NCBI RefSeq assembly: GCF_910589235.1
Contig: NC_060977.1
Span: 876,501 to 940,500, forward strand
Direction: 5' to 3'
Source: Vespa crabro
Lineage: Eukaryota > Arthropoda > Insecta > Hymenoptera > Vespidae
Length of the DNA stretch: 64,000 nucleotides
The notes beneath the pieces are model-generated. The model was given only the letters and a program-made list of their open reading frames with translations. It was not told the origin of the DNA and ran no database searches. Position numbers and translations under genes: made by a program. This document shows, one piece after another, positions 24,001 through 36,619 of the stretch. Each line of letters begins with the position of its first letter. Position 1 is the stretch's first letter.

Positions 24001-24732
24001 TCAAGCGGACTATCGATATCTCTTCTCTCGAACTTTCTCGACGAATGAAATAGAAATTCTTGCGCGGTCGCGATCGTCTCTTAGCTCTTCACCTTTATTT
24101 CTTCTTCTTCTTGAGAGAATTTTCTTCGGCCGATGTCCATAGCGATTCGTCGCGTTACTCACACAGAGAACGATTAAACCGAGTACGAAGAACGCGGCCA
24201 CGCCCTTCGGCTACGAGTCCGTTGTCGGAGGCTTTAGGAATGTAAAAGCATTATGTTCCATGCTAACGCGTTCTTTCTTCTAAAAAGTCTATACGAATGT
24301 CCTTGCGATCGAGTCCTGCGCGTTTCAAGATGTCTCTCTCTTTCTCTCCCCCCCTCTCTCTCTCTCTCTCTTTCTCTCTTTTCCTTTCTCTATTAAACTT
24401 ACGTAGGTGTACAAACACAAACTTACAAAAGATCGGATAACGATCTGTAAAGAATATTAAGAGATTCTCTATCGAAGAAGACGTTTCTTTCTTTCTCTCT
24501 CTCTCTCTCTCTCCCTCTCTTTCTCTCTCGCTCTCTCGTTCTTCGTAGAAAGGAGCACTCGCTGACTAGAGAATCGCCTTTTGACGTCGAGTTCATGGCA
24601 GCCGGCATTTACCGTATTAACTCTAATTAGTGGTAATTAGGAGAAATTCCTCGTACGGTGCCATAAATTGAAACTGGCGTAAAATAGCGAAGAAACAGAA
24701 GAAGAGGAGAAAGAATGGGGGAGTACCATAGG

Positions 24733-24736
24733 AGAC

Positions 24737-24769
<33 letters not shown>

Positions 24770-24776
24770 GAGAGAC

Positions 24777-24838
<62 letters not shown>

Positions 24839-24839
24839 G
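24733..24839. repeat. Long (GA)n with interspersed CAGAGA units
   Basis: Over 100 bases of near-pure purine on the plus strand, with periodic CAGAGA interruptions, so an expanded hexamer within a dinucleotide repeat. Confidence 0.9.
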
Positions 24840-25192
24840 ATTGGTGAACCGAAGCAAATCGCCATACTCTAGCGAAATGAAATTGTAATGTGGTCGAGAG
24901 CAATGATCTCTCGCTATCTCTCTCTCTCTTTCTCCCTCCTCTTCCATTCCTATCTCCTTCTCCTATCCTTTGTCTCGGAGGGATTTTCGTTGGTCGCCCA
25001 TGATTCTAATCGATTTGTTCCATAGGAAAATTAATCGAATTCGAGTTTATATCGCGCACGCTTGGAATAATTCTCCAATTAATCTCGTTCAACAACGGCA
25101 GGATGAAGTTTATTAATTGCGAGAGACGCGCCGGAGCCTTCGAAATGATATTTTCCGAGGATTCGAACGATAAAAGTGGCGCCGTTCGTACG

Positions 25193-25206
25193 AGATTCGT
25201 ACGAAT
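25193..25206. repeat. Perfect 14-base palindrome
   Basis: GATTCGTACGAATC is its own reverse complement and is preceded within a few bases by a second TTCGTACGA. This may be a symmetric factor-binding site or chance in CG-rich sequence. Confidence 0.4.
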
Positions 25207-26090
25207 CGAAGAAACGTTCGCGATCGGACGTGTTATGAAATGTTCTATCATCGCGAGAATTATGCTTCGACGCAAACCACCGGTACTTATACGCATGCGA
25301 TACACGTTGCCTTGACGTAAGAGATCCGTCATTTTCTTTGTTGAATATCGAGAAACATTGACGATCTAACGTCATTATGAAATTCTTATACCTATCGCTC
25401 GCAAATATGTGATCTTAAACAAGCACATTACGAGTATCCGTAAATACTAGACGTTTATAAGTTTGCGTACTGGCGCCGAGGGCTGAACGAGGAGTTCTCT
25501 TGTTTATAATACGTTTCTTCAAAAAATTCTCATTGATTCTAAGGAAAACTCTTTGCGTGTCTTTGACCGAAGCGAACCAAAGGAGAAGCAATAATAGAAT
25601 AGTTATTAATGATCGTAAAGGAAAATAGAGAAAAGAATGGAACGGAGCGGAGTGAAATATCGAAGGCGCGACGAGATAAGGAAATATGGGACGCAACGTG
25701 GATGCAAGTTCGACGAACTTAGTCGTCGGTGGCGACGAAACGAATAACCCGAGTTGGATCGTGCGCCGATTGCGCAATTTTGAAAGAACGTCGTAACGGC
25801 GCTCTATGGCTTGTAGAAGAACTTCTACGAGAGGGAGACGCTAATAGAAGACCGGAAGAACGATGAAAAGGAAAGAAAAACGTGTTCGTTCGTTGATAGA
25901 CCGCAAACGTTAAGCGCGTGCCTTCCATCGTATATATAGCTGAACCCGTTCGGATCTACGAAAAGGAATATTAGTAAGCTGTCCGTTGAAAAATCAAAAG
26001 GGATGAATCAGAATTTTACAGCGAAGGGACCGCCTACCGGAAGAAAAAGTTCGACGATCTAGGACGGATATAAATACGAAGGAAACGAAA

Positions 26091-26124
26091 CTGCGGCCAG
26101 TTTCGATCTGCGGCCAGCTGAAAA
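26091..26124. repeat. Tandem 17-base repeat, two copies
   Basis: CTGCGGCCAG starts at 26091 and again at 26108. The following bases partly match. Confidence 0.55.
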
Positions 26125-27371
26125 TGCATCGTCAAAGATCTTGGAAACCATTTCTATATTTTGGTATCTACAAATCGAGACGAGAATTATTGCCATTTGA
26201 AATAACACGAGACGCCCTTTTCCACGATATTATTTCCAACGATAATACGAGGTTAAATTTGAATTGTCAATTTGCCGAGAAACGTACGAGGAAGTCGACT
26301 TTATTTCGTGGTCAGGCTCTAACAGCGACTTTAAGAAAGATGGCCGGGCGAACGACGAGTGGACCCAAATCGCAGTGGCGCGATGCGAAGGAATGCACCG
26401 AGGTATTTCGCGACGCCAAGATCCGGAGGGAGAATCTCGTCGAAGCAAGGAACGGTGGTACACCGAGAAAAAAGACGAAGAAAAAAGCTGGACAAAGACC
26501 GAAAAAGAAAGAGAGAGAGAGAGAAGAAAGGTGGTCCAGCCGTACACAAATTGCTTACAGAGAAAAAAGCGCTTCTTCGTTTGTCTTCTTTCATGTCTTT
26601 CCCCCTTCCGAATATTTTCTTTTTCTTTTTCTTTTTCTTTTTCTTTTTCCTTTTTTTTTTATTGTCATTCGTTCAGCGTTCTCGGGAATAAAAACGTCGG
26701 AATGTAATTAATCGATAAAGAAAAATCTCGTAATAAATGCAGAATCGTCCAAGGTAAATATCCCGAGAGCAAAGAATCGTTAAAAAGTGCAAACGAGTTC
26801 TGTTGTTTTTAGATGAAAAAAATATGTCACGTTGTTAATCTAGCACACCGTTCCGCTCGCTCCACCTTGGTTTACCAAGGAAATTAACGTAGGTAACGTT
26901 CTGCGCGGCATGCGAAGAACTTTTTCACAGCAGCATTTAAAAGTTATCCTGTTGGAATTAGAGAACACCACGCGGTGCATACACCTCCGCTACGCCCTTT
27001 CCTTATTCATGAGTTCGCCGTAAAGCACGCTCGAATTCTCTCATTCTACGGGTACAATTTATATCGCGTTATTCTCGACGCTTTAAAAAATCTCATACAA
27101 AAAAGAATACATTTAAAATAAAAATTGTTCGAACAAAATCCTTGAATATTTAAGGTCCAACTACTTGGAGTCTTTTCTAACATTGCTCGAAATTCCTATC
27201 GAACAAAAAAAGTTGTAGAAAAAGCTCGTCTCGTAGGAGTCGATTCGACGGGGAATTCATCGGGGAGAAAAGAGGTCGGGACAACAAAGGATTTCTAATG
27301 GGCGTTGGGCAGCAGCATCCAGAGAGGAAACCTTATAAGGTAAAGCTCGCGAGGTGCCTTCACCTCCTTTT

Positions 27372-27372
<1 letters not shown>

Positions 27373-27425
<53 letters not shown>
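27373..27425. repeat. (TC)n microsatellite
   Basis: About nineteen TC units, one TTTC interruption, then more TC. Confidence 0.9.
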
Positions 27426-27887
27426 GCTGTTTCTCTTTCTCTTGGTCTTTCTTGTTCTTCCCCGAGCACACTCGGACTCCTGCGAACGCTCGGAGGCGCC
27501 TACGTGGCCGGATTTAGACCGAAAAAGAAGCAGCTCGACTTTCGGGAGGAAGACGACGAAGAAGACTTCGTCGCAGCAGCGCGACGAACACGCTAAAAGG
27601 AACGCTATCGTGAGCTGCAGGCTCGATCGTGACCGGGCGCACCGCCGTTGGCCTTCGATCTCTCGATCGATACCGTACTCGAGTCCGGTTTTCGTGCAAA
27701 AAGCGCCTCCCGAGATTGAAGGGAAGAAAAAAGGAACAAAGAAAGTAAGGGGTAAAAACGAGGAACAATGAGAACTGTCTTGCACGAGCGTGTCCCCTGC
27801 TCGATCCTGTCCTTGAAAAATAAAATAGCTTTTAAAATGGACGTATCGAAGAGTCTCTCTCTCTACGGTGGATTTTATTTCCTTCGT

Positions 27888-27888
27888 A

Positions 27889-27937
<49 letters not shown>

Positions 27938-27981
27938 TGTATGTATGTATGTATGTATGTATGTATGTATGTATGTATGTA
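27888..27981. repeat. Compound (AT)n-(GTAT)n microsatellite
   Basis: Eleven or so AT units pass directly into about eighteen GTAT units with no interruption. Confidence 0.95.
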
Positions 27982-28813
27982 CCGTGGAGGAGTAAAAAGC
28001 AACGGTAATGAAACGAGAATTACGAGTTCACGTGACAAGCCGTTACCGTTCCTTTCACTAGCTATCGAGATAATTGTACTAGCATATTGTCGTTAAACGA
28101 GTATACTCGTAAAGTATGCATATGCGTGTTAATTGGATACCGGGAGTGCTCTTAAAGTGTACCGATCGATCGTTTCGAATTAATTCGACCGGACAAGGGA
28201 CACGCGAAAAAGTACTCCAACGTAATACCGACGGATCACTCGTCGTTAACCAAAAAGGAATGAACATTGTCCTTGGATGAAGATACCAGGACTTCTTCCG
28301 AATCGTCCCGATTCGCGAGTATCGATCCCGTGTACGAGGTGGATGCAAATTGTGTAGCCAAATGCGCGCATGTATACGTAGGTAGATAACGACGGGTAGC
28401 GGCTGATCGTAGAGCATTGCACATGCATACATATGTAGTAGCATGACGCATTCGCATTCATGTATGTAGATTCAAGACGGTCGAAATCCTTTTGCGAAGC
28501 AATCGACCGGACGATGCGATCCCTCTCGCGACTCGAGCGTGGCGCCAAAACGCAAAGGAAATAACATCGACGTCCATGGGGATGGATGCATAAGTTGTAT
28601 GTACCATCTTTGTCCTTACATATTCGATAAACCCCGTGGGAAGTTTTCGTGAAGCAACCGATCGAGTTAAAAGGAAGGACTTGGACAATGGAGTCGTTCG
28701 ATTTTCATTCGTAAAAAAGAAAAAAAAGAACAAGAAATAGGAAAGTCGGCTCCGATAAGAAAGATCGACTTTCTCTCTCTCTTTCTAGAATTCGAACGTG
28801 CTTGAAAACTTAC

Positions 28814-28993
28814 CATATTGAGCAGATCTTTGATCAAGGACGATCGAACGGTCGCCCTCGAGGATTTGGTTCTTCTAACAGCTACCAGAGAACCCTCTCG
28901 CGTCGACACGATTCTCGGCATGGTGTTCGACCTCATCAACCGGTACTCTTCCCCCGGACTTCTCCTCTTCTTCTTGAACGTACCGCACAGCAT
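28814..28993 (-). CDS. Candidate alternative first coding exon B (basic N-terminus)
   Basis: The minus strand gives exactly 60 codons from an ATG at 28993 to a textbook GTAAGT donor at 28813-28808, ending in phase 0. An in-frame TGA sits six codons upstream and the start context is CAAAC-ATG, close to the insect consensus. The peptide has 15 Lys/Arg against 4 Asp/Glu. It carries a KKKRR cluster at residues 7-11 followed by SP, an RRTKSS segment at 40-45 (a possible basophilic-kinase site) and a short hydrophobic end, SLIKDLLNM. There is no signal peptide or membrane segment. I do not recognise the family. Same strand, Met start and phase-0 exit as exons A and C suggest an alternative N-terminus of the same MRL gene, in which case isoforms starting here would lack the talin-binding helix. 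It could instead be the first exon of a separate nested gene. Confidence 0.6.
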
Positions 28994-29018
28994 GTTTGCG
29001 CACTCCTTTCAACGGACT
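28994..29018 (-). other. Possible short 5' leader of exon B with acceptor
   Basis: Upstream of the exon B ATG the minus strand shows a T/C-rich stretch (CTTTTTCTCGTTTCGTTAAG) ending in AG at 29020-29019. This would leave a 25-base leader. The stretch fits a splice acceptor, so the exon B transcript may begin further upstream, in the CpG-rich block at 29.5-29.7 kb. A second AG two bases later is equally usable. Confidence 0.35.
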
Positions 29019-29489
29019 CTTAACGAAACGAGAAAAAGGTCCCATCAACGTAAGAAGGAACGTTTTAAACGGAGAATGTGTTCTTCTTTGTGAGGGAAAG
29101 GTCCTCGCACTCCGAGACAGCGTCTTCCTCGTTGTGTAAAAAAGCGTTTACAGAAGCGCGCTCAGACCGAATATTTTTTCTCGCGGCTACGACACCGACA
29201 TGGCGCCGTCCAGAGATTCCTGCATCTATTTACCTCCCTACTACCACCTTCGTTCCTCCCCCACCTCCTTCTCACGGTTTCAGAGCTCCTTTTATTCGAT
29301 TTCTCTGTTCGTCGAGCGTTCCGCTAGCGGCACCACTTTCGGCATCCCTTTGCCTCCGCGTCCCTTCTTCCTTCTCTCCTCTTCCTCTCCCTCCTTTTAT
29401 TTCTCTTCCTCTTTTTCTCCTTTTTCTTTTCTTTTCTTTTCTTTTCTTTTTTTTTCTTCTTTTCTCTTCCTCCGACTATAGTCGACACC

Positions 29490-29700
29490 CACGTACTAAT
29501 TAAGCTCCGACGAAGAGCACGTCGCTCTCTCGCCTTCTCGAACGACTTCTCGACGGCGACTGAGCGGAGAGCGATCGAGCCAAGATCCGGAGGTGATCGA
29601 CCGGTAAAAGGAACTGGTTGTTGGATCGATACTCGCGATGCTCGCGGCCGCGCTCAAACCGGAGATCGTCGACCGATCTTGCTCGAATTTATCACGTACG
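29490..29700 (-). promoter_or_regulatory. CpG-rich promoter-like block upstream of exon B
   Basis: This is a dense run of CG-containing words (GCGGCCGC-like, CGACGG, CGATCG) in otherwise AT-rich DNA, about 0.5 kb upstream of exon B on the minus strand and preceded by a pyrimidine tract at about 29385-29480. Position and composition fit a promoter or first untranslated exon for the exon B transcript. No core promoter motif was identified. Confidence 0.3.
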
Positions 29701-32480
29701 CTACGACGATCATTCTTACCAAATATAATATATATTATTTTCTATCGTATAGAAGTGATCTAATTCAGACGTTGAATTTCTTTTCTCTTTCTAAACGATC
29801 CGGAATTTTTTTCTTTTTCTTTTGCTATCGTCGTGACTACATCGAAAGTCCCAGAAAGAAGATAATCGAAGAAGATACGATTTCTCGGACGATAGGTCCG
29901 ATTAAGTGCGTCCGCACTTGCGTCGGAAAGTTAATTAACGGAATCTCAGGCAGCTCGAGTCGCAGTGAGAGCCGAGAGTCGACTGAAGGCATAAGGCTCC
30001 GTTGTGGTCGTCGAAGGAACCCCACCACGTTGATTTCAACAACACCCGGCACCCAGGCCGACCGGACGACCTGGTCGCGTGGCGCTCGGCACAGATATGC
30101 AGTGTTTCTCAAAAGTCCTGTTCCTTTCTTTTTTCTACTACCTTCTTGTTCGTTCTTTGCCGAATTGTCGAACGATCAAGACGCGATCTCTTTTGTACCT
30201 AACGATACTTTGTAACAAGACTCGCCTATAAATGGATTTAAAACACGATGGATCAGCGTAACACCGCTGGAATTATATATCCACCTTTGTAACCGACTGA
30301 CCCCGTTACCGATCTAGAATGTCGGAATTAATCGGCCTTCATCCATCCGTAATTTGAGAACAACGCGTAGAAAGACGTAATCAAGGATAAAACATTTAGC
30401 GTCTCATTTTGATTTACGATAGGTAAATCGAATTGAAAAGTCGAAATAAAGTAGAATCGTATAAAGAGGGAAACACTTTGAAATATCAAAAGATTTCTTT
30501 TAAACCACTAATTTTTGTGGTTTTCGTCTAACTTTTACACTCCCTTCGAAAGAGACGAGAACTTTGCTTCTTTTTTCTTGAGTCCTTGACGCGTAACGAG
30601 GAAGGCGTATCTCTTCGCCAAGATCGATCCTATTCTTTTACAAGCGCATAAAGGACTTGCGTCATTGAACGGAAAGTAACGCGATGATCGTTCGCTTTTG
30701 CAAAGAAACGTGGTTGGGCACCGTTCTTCTGTTACTGCCTTTTATGACTAACCAAACTCACCTCGGATAAGTAATATATTTACATGCGAATCGTAACACG
30801 CGATCGCTACGATTACTCGACTCGAAAGCGTTTAAAAACTGGGTAGGGGGGGAGGCTTGTTTCATGCACCCTTCGAAACGATACGAAAGAATATATAATT
30901 TTCGCGTGACTCATCGCGCCCTCACAAAACTGTCCGAATTAGTCAGAGGGTCTGACTCCGATTTATATCGTATCAATACTTTTTTTTTTGTCCTTAGTAT
31001 ATATCAATAATTCGAAAGGAGCGAGAAATTGCAAGAAAGTCCATCGTATTCGTGGATTGTCTCCTTTATTCCATTTAATCACGATTGGTCCACGATAAAG
31101 AGAAGCTGCGCGACGAAAGAAAATTTGAGAATCCCTGAGAACCGCAGGTTTTACCTGGGGGATACGCATGCGCCGAGACCGACAGATGTTTCCTCCTCGC
31201 CAACTGTTGCACGCTCCCGAGAAGCGAGGCTGCATCTGATTTACCAAAGAAAGAAAAAGAAAAAAGAAGAAAGGAAGAAAAATTCTCCTTCTTTCCTTCC
31301 CTTCGTTCCCTTCGTTTCGCAGCCACCCGAAGAAGCTCGTGCTCCTAGCTCTTTCCGCTCGAAACGCCTCCAAATAGATCCCCGAGGAGCAAACGGGGGT
31401 GTGGACCTGCGAGCTTGGTTTAAACACCCCATTGAACGCTGCCCTTATGTCCTCGAATTCGATCTGCTCCGACGACAAGCAACACGATACTCTTCGGCTC
31501 GAGTGCTGGGCAGAAAAATCTATTGAGGAAGACCGACCCCCATCGGACCGTACGTCGTTCCTCGTCGTTAATAGATTCTGAACGATACCGTCTAATGCGA
31601 TATCGTCGCTGACAATTTTCTGAACGTAAAACGACAGAACGTCGATTCCGTTGGCTCGTTAATCGATTTACATCATAGATTTTCTCCCCGCGTTTCGTTT
31701 CATACGATCTCTCCTACTGGCACAATCTTTCTAACATCGAAAAGCAAAAGGCCACTTTCTCCCGTAGCTTAGAATCGTCGAAGCGAGGCATTTTACGAAT
31801 TTAACTCTAAGGTAAAATCGAAAGTGAAGCGTCTGAATACTTGAGTACTTTACTGAAGAAAAAGTATATCTTGCTTGAGAGAGATGATCGTGGAAAAAAA
31901 AGAAAAAAAAAAAAAAATAGGACTCGATCGAAACCACCTGCTTAGATCGAGATGCAACCTGGTCGCGACTCTGCAATTCGCGCTATAAGTCGCAGTGTGC
32001 CGGTGAGATTTATCGTATCTCGTGTATCGAGGAGCATGCGTCGAAGCCCTTATTACGGCTTATTAAGCGGCAGTGAGCCGGCACGTCGACGATCGTGAAA
32101 ACCGGTCGTTGTCGTTCGAGACAAGCACGAAGCGATGCGAGGAACTCCGCATCACCTGCCTGCGCCTCTTCTCTTCTTCACCAGAGCCATCCCTATTTTC
32201 TTTTTTTTTTCTTCTCTTCCCCTCCAATCTTTTTTTTTTTTTCCTTGACGAGAATCTTACAGCCGCACTACAAGGCTCTCCTCTCTCTTTCTTATTCGTT
32301 CTGTAGACCGCCGCTCAAATCTTAGCTCTCGTCGAGGGGGAGGCAGATTGCTTAACGACGCCAACCACCTGCCTCGAAAAGAGAAACACGTGCTGCCTAC
32401 TACGAGGCAGCTGCCATCCACGATACCGAGTCCCGATATGTACACAAGCGCGCATCGACTAACACCCAAAGCCGAGGTGT

Positions 32481-32523
<43 letters not shown>

Positions 32524-33389
32524 TTTGCAACTCGACTCTTATTCTACGAGCGCTACTCTCTTCTTTCGCGAATCTTCGATGTAACCTGCTCGAAAGTAAC
32601 ATTTGACTTTCGACTTCCGATTTGACGTACGCGAATTTATTACAGAGCTTGATTTTTTTTTCTTGGTGGAAACAAGCAGATCGAAACGATGGGACTTAGA
32701 TCAATTACGATGATTAACGCGATACGAAAGAGAGCTATGGCATTAACGTATTTTTAGATCCATGCTGGTAGTGTCTATATCCTATTAATGGAAGGAAGAA
32801 GCAACAGATGGCAAATAGGACGCGTGGCTGATGCGCCGATAGTGATTCCGTTCTTTCTTCGAATCTCTATGGAGAAAAGGTATAAATCGATCGCCACGAG
32901 TCGCTGCTATCCTCGATTTTCGACTCGACTCTAAATAATTAAGTAAGAAAGAGAGCTCGTCGTAGAAAGGATCGACCTTGATATTGATAAAAACAGAAGC
33001 CCTACGAGAAATACGGAAGGGAGGGGAGACGAAGGAAAACGACGAGCTAAACGTGCAGCTGCCCTTTGCCACGTGCAACACGCACTTATACCTGAATGTT
33101 TTCTCTTCTTTCGAGGTCTCTCCCCCCTTCCTTCACGCCTTTTATGCGAGCACAGGCCTCGATCGCAGAGGAGATAAGTTTTCCGAAGAAAAGATTTGAA
33201 GAAACCACTTTTACGACGTCCTACCACGTTGGTAGAAAATATTAATATTTATGTCGGTGATTTGAGAAAAATCCTCGGTACGGTAATTAAAGAACTTTTA
33301 CTCTTTGGAATGATGGATGCGCCTGTCAAAGAGACGAGGAATATAATTTAAGAAATCGAGTAAACGGAAAAGCTTAGAGCCATTGATAA

Positions 33390-33410
33390 GATCTCGTAGT
33401 TAACGAGATC
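33390..33410. repeat. Short inverted repeat
   Basis: GATCTCGT and ACGAGATC are perfect 8-base arms separated by five bases. It is short enough to occur by chance. Confidence 0.35.
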
Positions 33411-34203
33411 CAACGGATATAGTAATATTATCGGACAAAGGCTTCTCATTCGTTCTCATCGGGACTCAGGATGCCGCGGACGTTTGTACGGATGCGGATA
33501 CGACGAAGCCCGCATACTAATAACCGCCGGAAGTTCTTAAGCGTTCGTCTATTTCGCCAGGGGCATGTCTCGACCAATCTTGCGTCGCAACTTGATGTTA
33601 TTATCTTAACGATTGAATAATATCGTCTACACTCCTATCTCGCTACGGCTAAACGATTCTTGGAAAGATTTTTTTTCTCAGCATTATGCGGGGCATCTTG
33701 TTCTCGTTACGATTAAAAAATATAATCTTCTCAAATGTTACAGTCAGATTAAAGTATAGTTATTGTTCAATAGCGCTAGATCGTTTAACATTAGCTTCTT
33801 ATAAAGTATAATATAATGATTAGGACTGGGACAAAGCGCGCGCTTTAAAAAGTTAAAAATTCAAATTACTCGACGATAGCGCCGCCCGTGTTTTGCGCAA
33901 GAACATTAAAGAGCCGAAGAATCTTGTTGGAATCTGCAATACCGACGATCGTTAGCAACCGATGTGGAACGTCGGTAAAATACCGCACGCGGATAATGCT
34001 GTCAAAGTAGGTCGCTACGAGATCGATATTTTCCTGTTCTTTCGAAGGCGATATATAGGCGTTACGGTATATAATAAATTATTAAGTTGTATATAACTTG
34101 TATTGCGTGCAAATCGTTGTTGCGATATAATTAAAACCCTCGCTAATTATTAACGTATTTAAAACGTGTGCGTGCAAAAGCTTCTGATGCTGAAAACGAG
34201 TAT

Positions 34204-34225
34204 AAAAAAAAAAAAAAAAAAAAAA
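34204..34225. repeat. Poly-A run
   Basis: Twenty-two A in a row in an AT-rich stretch. Confidence 0.85.
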
Positions 34226-34619
34226 TCTGCACCGACCTACATCTTATCTATAAATACGCCAATAAATCTTATCGTGACGTTAAATTAACAGCGATTAAAC
34301 ATGTATGATATATATTTTTAAAATTTCAACGCATTTTTTTTTATAGTAGGTCTTCGTATCGCGGAACGTTAATTCCCCTTCCAAAAATTGCTAAAATAAC
34401 TTTGAAGCATCGAGAGCAACGATCGGTCCATCCCTACGATCCCATTTCGTATCAATTTTCGATCAATTTTTTTTTAATTATCGCGGTTTACAACGGACAT
34501 TTCGTCCTTATATACACCCGCATCGGATTTTGCGGTTTTTCGAAAATCAACCGCTGAAATGCACGACTATAGTCCTGCGACGGTCCCAGCACCCTCCCAG
34601 AGGTCACCGACCAGAGTGC

Positions 34620-34724
34620 AACGTTATCCGTTCCGCGTTGCCATGTTATCGATCTGTGCACGGCCGCCTTGACCGACCTCCGATGCAACGCCAAGTGCAA
34701 GTGCAAAAGCTCTTTCGTCACTGT

Positions 34725-34778
<54 letters not shown>
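34620..34778. repeat. Copy 1 of a diverged duplicated element with GTGCAA hexamers and CT tract
   Basis: Ordered blocks are AACGTTATCC (34620-34629), TATCGATCTG (about 34648), AAGTGCAAGTGCAA (about 34693), AAGCTCTTTCG, then a (CT)n tract to 34778. The same blocks in the same order recur about 545 bases downstream, so this is a real duplication and not shared simple sequence. There are two GTGCAA units here against more in copy 2. Confidence 0.6.
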
Positions 34779-34781
<3 letters not shown>

Positions 34782-35168
34782 CTCGTTCTATCCCTCTCCG
34801 ATCTTTTTCTCCCTTCTTCCGAATCAATCTCTTTTGGTTGCGAGAAATTGGTTCGTTTGTATTAATCGATATTTCGACAAAGTTTTATTCTTGATCGTCG
34901 TGTGGCAATGCGAATCGTCGTTTTCATTTCTTTTATTCCATTTCTATTTTCGAATTGGTTTAACACGTCAGTCGCAATCGTAGCAATATGCAGAACGAAG
35001 ACCTAGTTATATGTTTTAGCTTTAGTTTTATTCGACTTTCTTTATATCGAGTGCCGTGTAATTAGTTTTATTTCATTCGACCAAGCTCGTAACGCGAGCA
35101 TATGGTTTTGTTTTTTCCACTGTAAAGAGAACGAATAAAGTGGAGGATACGATTAACCGTTTCACAAG

Positions 35169-35405
35169 AACGTTATCCATCAAGGTGCTATCGATCTGGC
35201 GCAGTCTGCCAGGCAGTCGTTGGGAATGCGAAGTGCAAGTGCAAGTGCAACTACAAGTGCAAAAGCTCTTTCGGGCATCGACCGGCACTCGAACCGTGCT
35301 CGTACATCCTTCATTCCGTAACAGCTACTCTCTCTCTCTCTCTCTCTCTTTCTCTCTTTCTCTCTTTCTCGCTCTTTTTCTCTTTTTTTCTCACTCTCTC
35401 GCTCG
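35169..35405. repeat. Copy 2 of the diverged duplicated GTGCAA element
   Basis: It repeats the block order of the copy at 34620: AACGTTATCC (35169-35178), TATCGATCTG (about 35188), AAGTGCAAGTGCAA (about 35229), AAGCTCTTTCG (about 35265), then a CT-rich tract (35329-35405). The GTGCAA hexamer has expanded to about four units with one degenerate unit (CTACAA). About 60 extra bases separate the motif from the CT tract. Confidence 0.6.
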
Positions 35406-36619
35406 CTCATTCGCTCGCTAGCTCGAGTAGAGTACTCGTCGTACTTCGAACCTTGCTAAAGATTCAAGGTTACTCGTTGCGCTACCGCGACTACTTGCAT
35501 TCCCTCTTTGCACGGATCTTTCTACGTTCTCGCGTAGTCCAAGTAAGGACCGATTCGACGATTCGAACCAACTGGTTTCGAGATTTACATCAGTCTGAGA
35601 AATTTATGATCATTCGATTAACGCGCAATAAAGAAGACGTCATATTCGAAAAGAGTCGTAAGCTCGTAAAAATCAAGTTTCTCGTCAAAATCAATAATTT
35701 CGTCATACATACCAATTCTACAAACGTATAGAAATATTACTCAATTATTTAACTATAATCAATTTATCCGAGTAATATTTGACTATCCTTGATAATTCGA
35801 GTAGAAGTCGTAGCTTGACGCACGCAAGTGCAAACTCTGCAGTTCTATGATTACGTTCGATTTCATCGAATTAACGCCCAGAATCCTACAACGAGAGAAC
35901 TTCGTATCTGACAGGAAGAGCCCGAACTAACGGATGGGAATCCTCCCTCTCAGCCCTCTATTTCTCTTTCTCAGCAAAACTTATCGAGATGGACAAAGTT
36001 CGAGTCACGATCGTTTAATCGAGTCGATTGTCAGTAATTTATCGTCGAGTACCTAACCCATTAACGATAGATCGAGTTTCGAAAGTACAAAAAGAGAGTA
36101 AAAACATTTCTTCGAATCGAATTTATATTCGAACAATAGTTATAAACTAAGTAATACGTGAGTTAAGACTTTTGTAAAACTAGAACCGGACCAGTATGTT
36201 CTTGGTGCTATACGGCACGATTATCGAGCATAGCCCAAAGGCTCAGTATTTTCCATCGTAGCTATGTGTAATATCGCGAACATATGCGCGCAATAAATAA
36301 TAAAAGGAACGTCACATATTTTCAAGAATGTCTTCGCGCCGTCCTCGTCGTCGTATATCCGTATACATAGAATTGTCCAACGTAAGTCTATAGAGTCGTA
36401 TTATTTAGACCACGTGCCAATTGACACCAATTGAGGAACATAGAACGAAGCAGAAAACGTTTGTCTTCCCAAGAGACATTCTTATCTTACTTACGATTCG
36501 TTTCAAACAAACTTTTAACGTCGAACGATTCTTTTGGGTTACTGTCAACGATAGCGAACGCGACTGGATCAACGGCTGTTTCTAAAAATAACATCGAAAG
36601 AAACTTTAGTTGGACTCAC

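Larger units (their letters stand above)
19628..28813. other. Probable intron between exons B and C
   Basis: There are no supported exons. The sequence is AT-rich with interspersed CG words and several long microsatellites (listed separately), a tandem 17-base repeat at 26091-26124 and scattered poly-A/poly-T. The open frame of 108 codons at 25006-25332 (minus) starts with ATG but overlaps other open frames on both strands and resembles nothing I know. Confidence 0.45.
29701..36619. other. Probable intron between exons A and B
   Basis: There are no supported exons. 33.5-34.5 kb is distinctly AT-rich with a long poly-A run (34204-34225). 34.6-35.4 kb carries a diverged duplication with GTGCAA hexamers (listed separately). 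The remainder is ordinary non-coding sequence with poly-T/poly-A interruptions. Confidence 0.45.

Noticed and set aside
26124..26711. 195-codon plus-strand frame with a Lys-rich middle and Phe-rich end
   Set aside because: The Lys-rich and Phe-rich parts are A-rich and (TTTTTC)n repeats; there is no domain.
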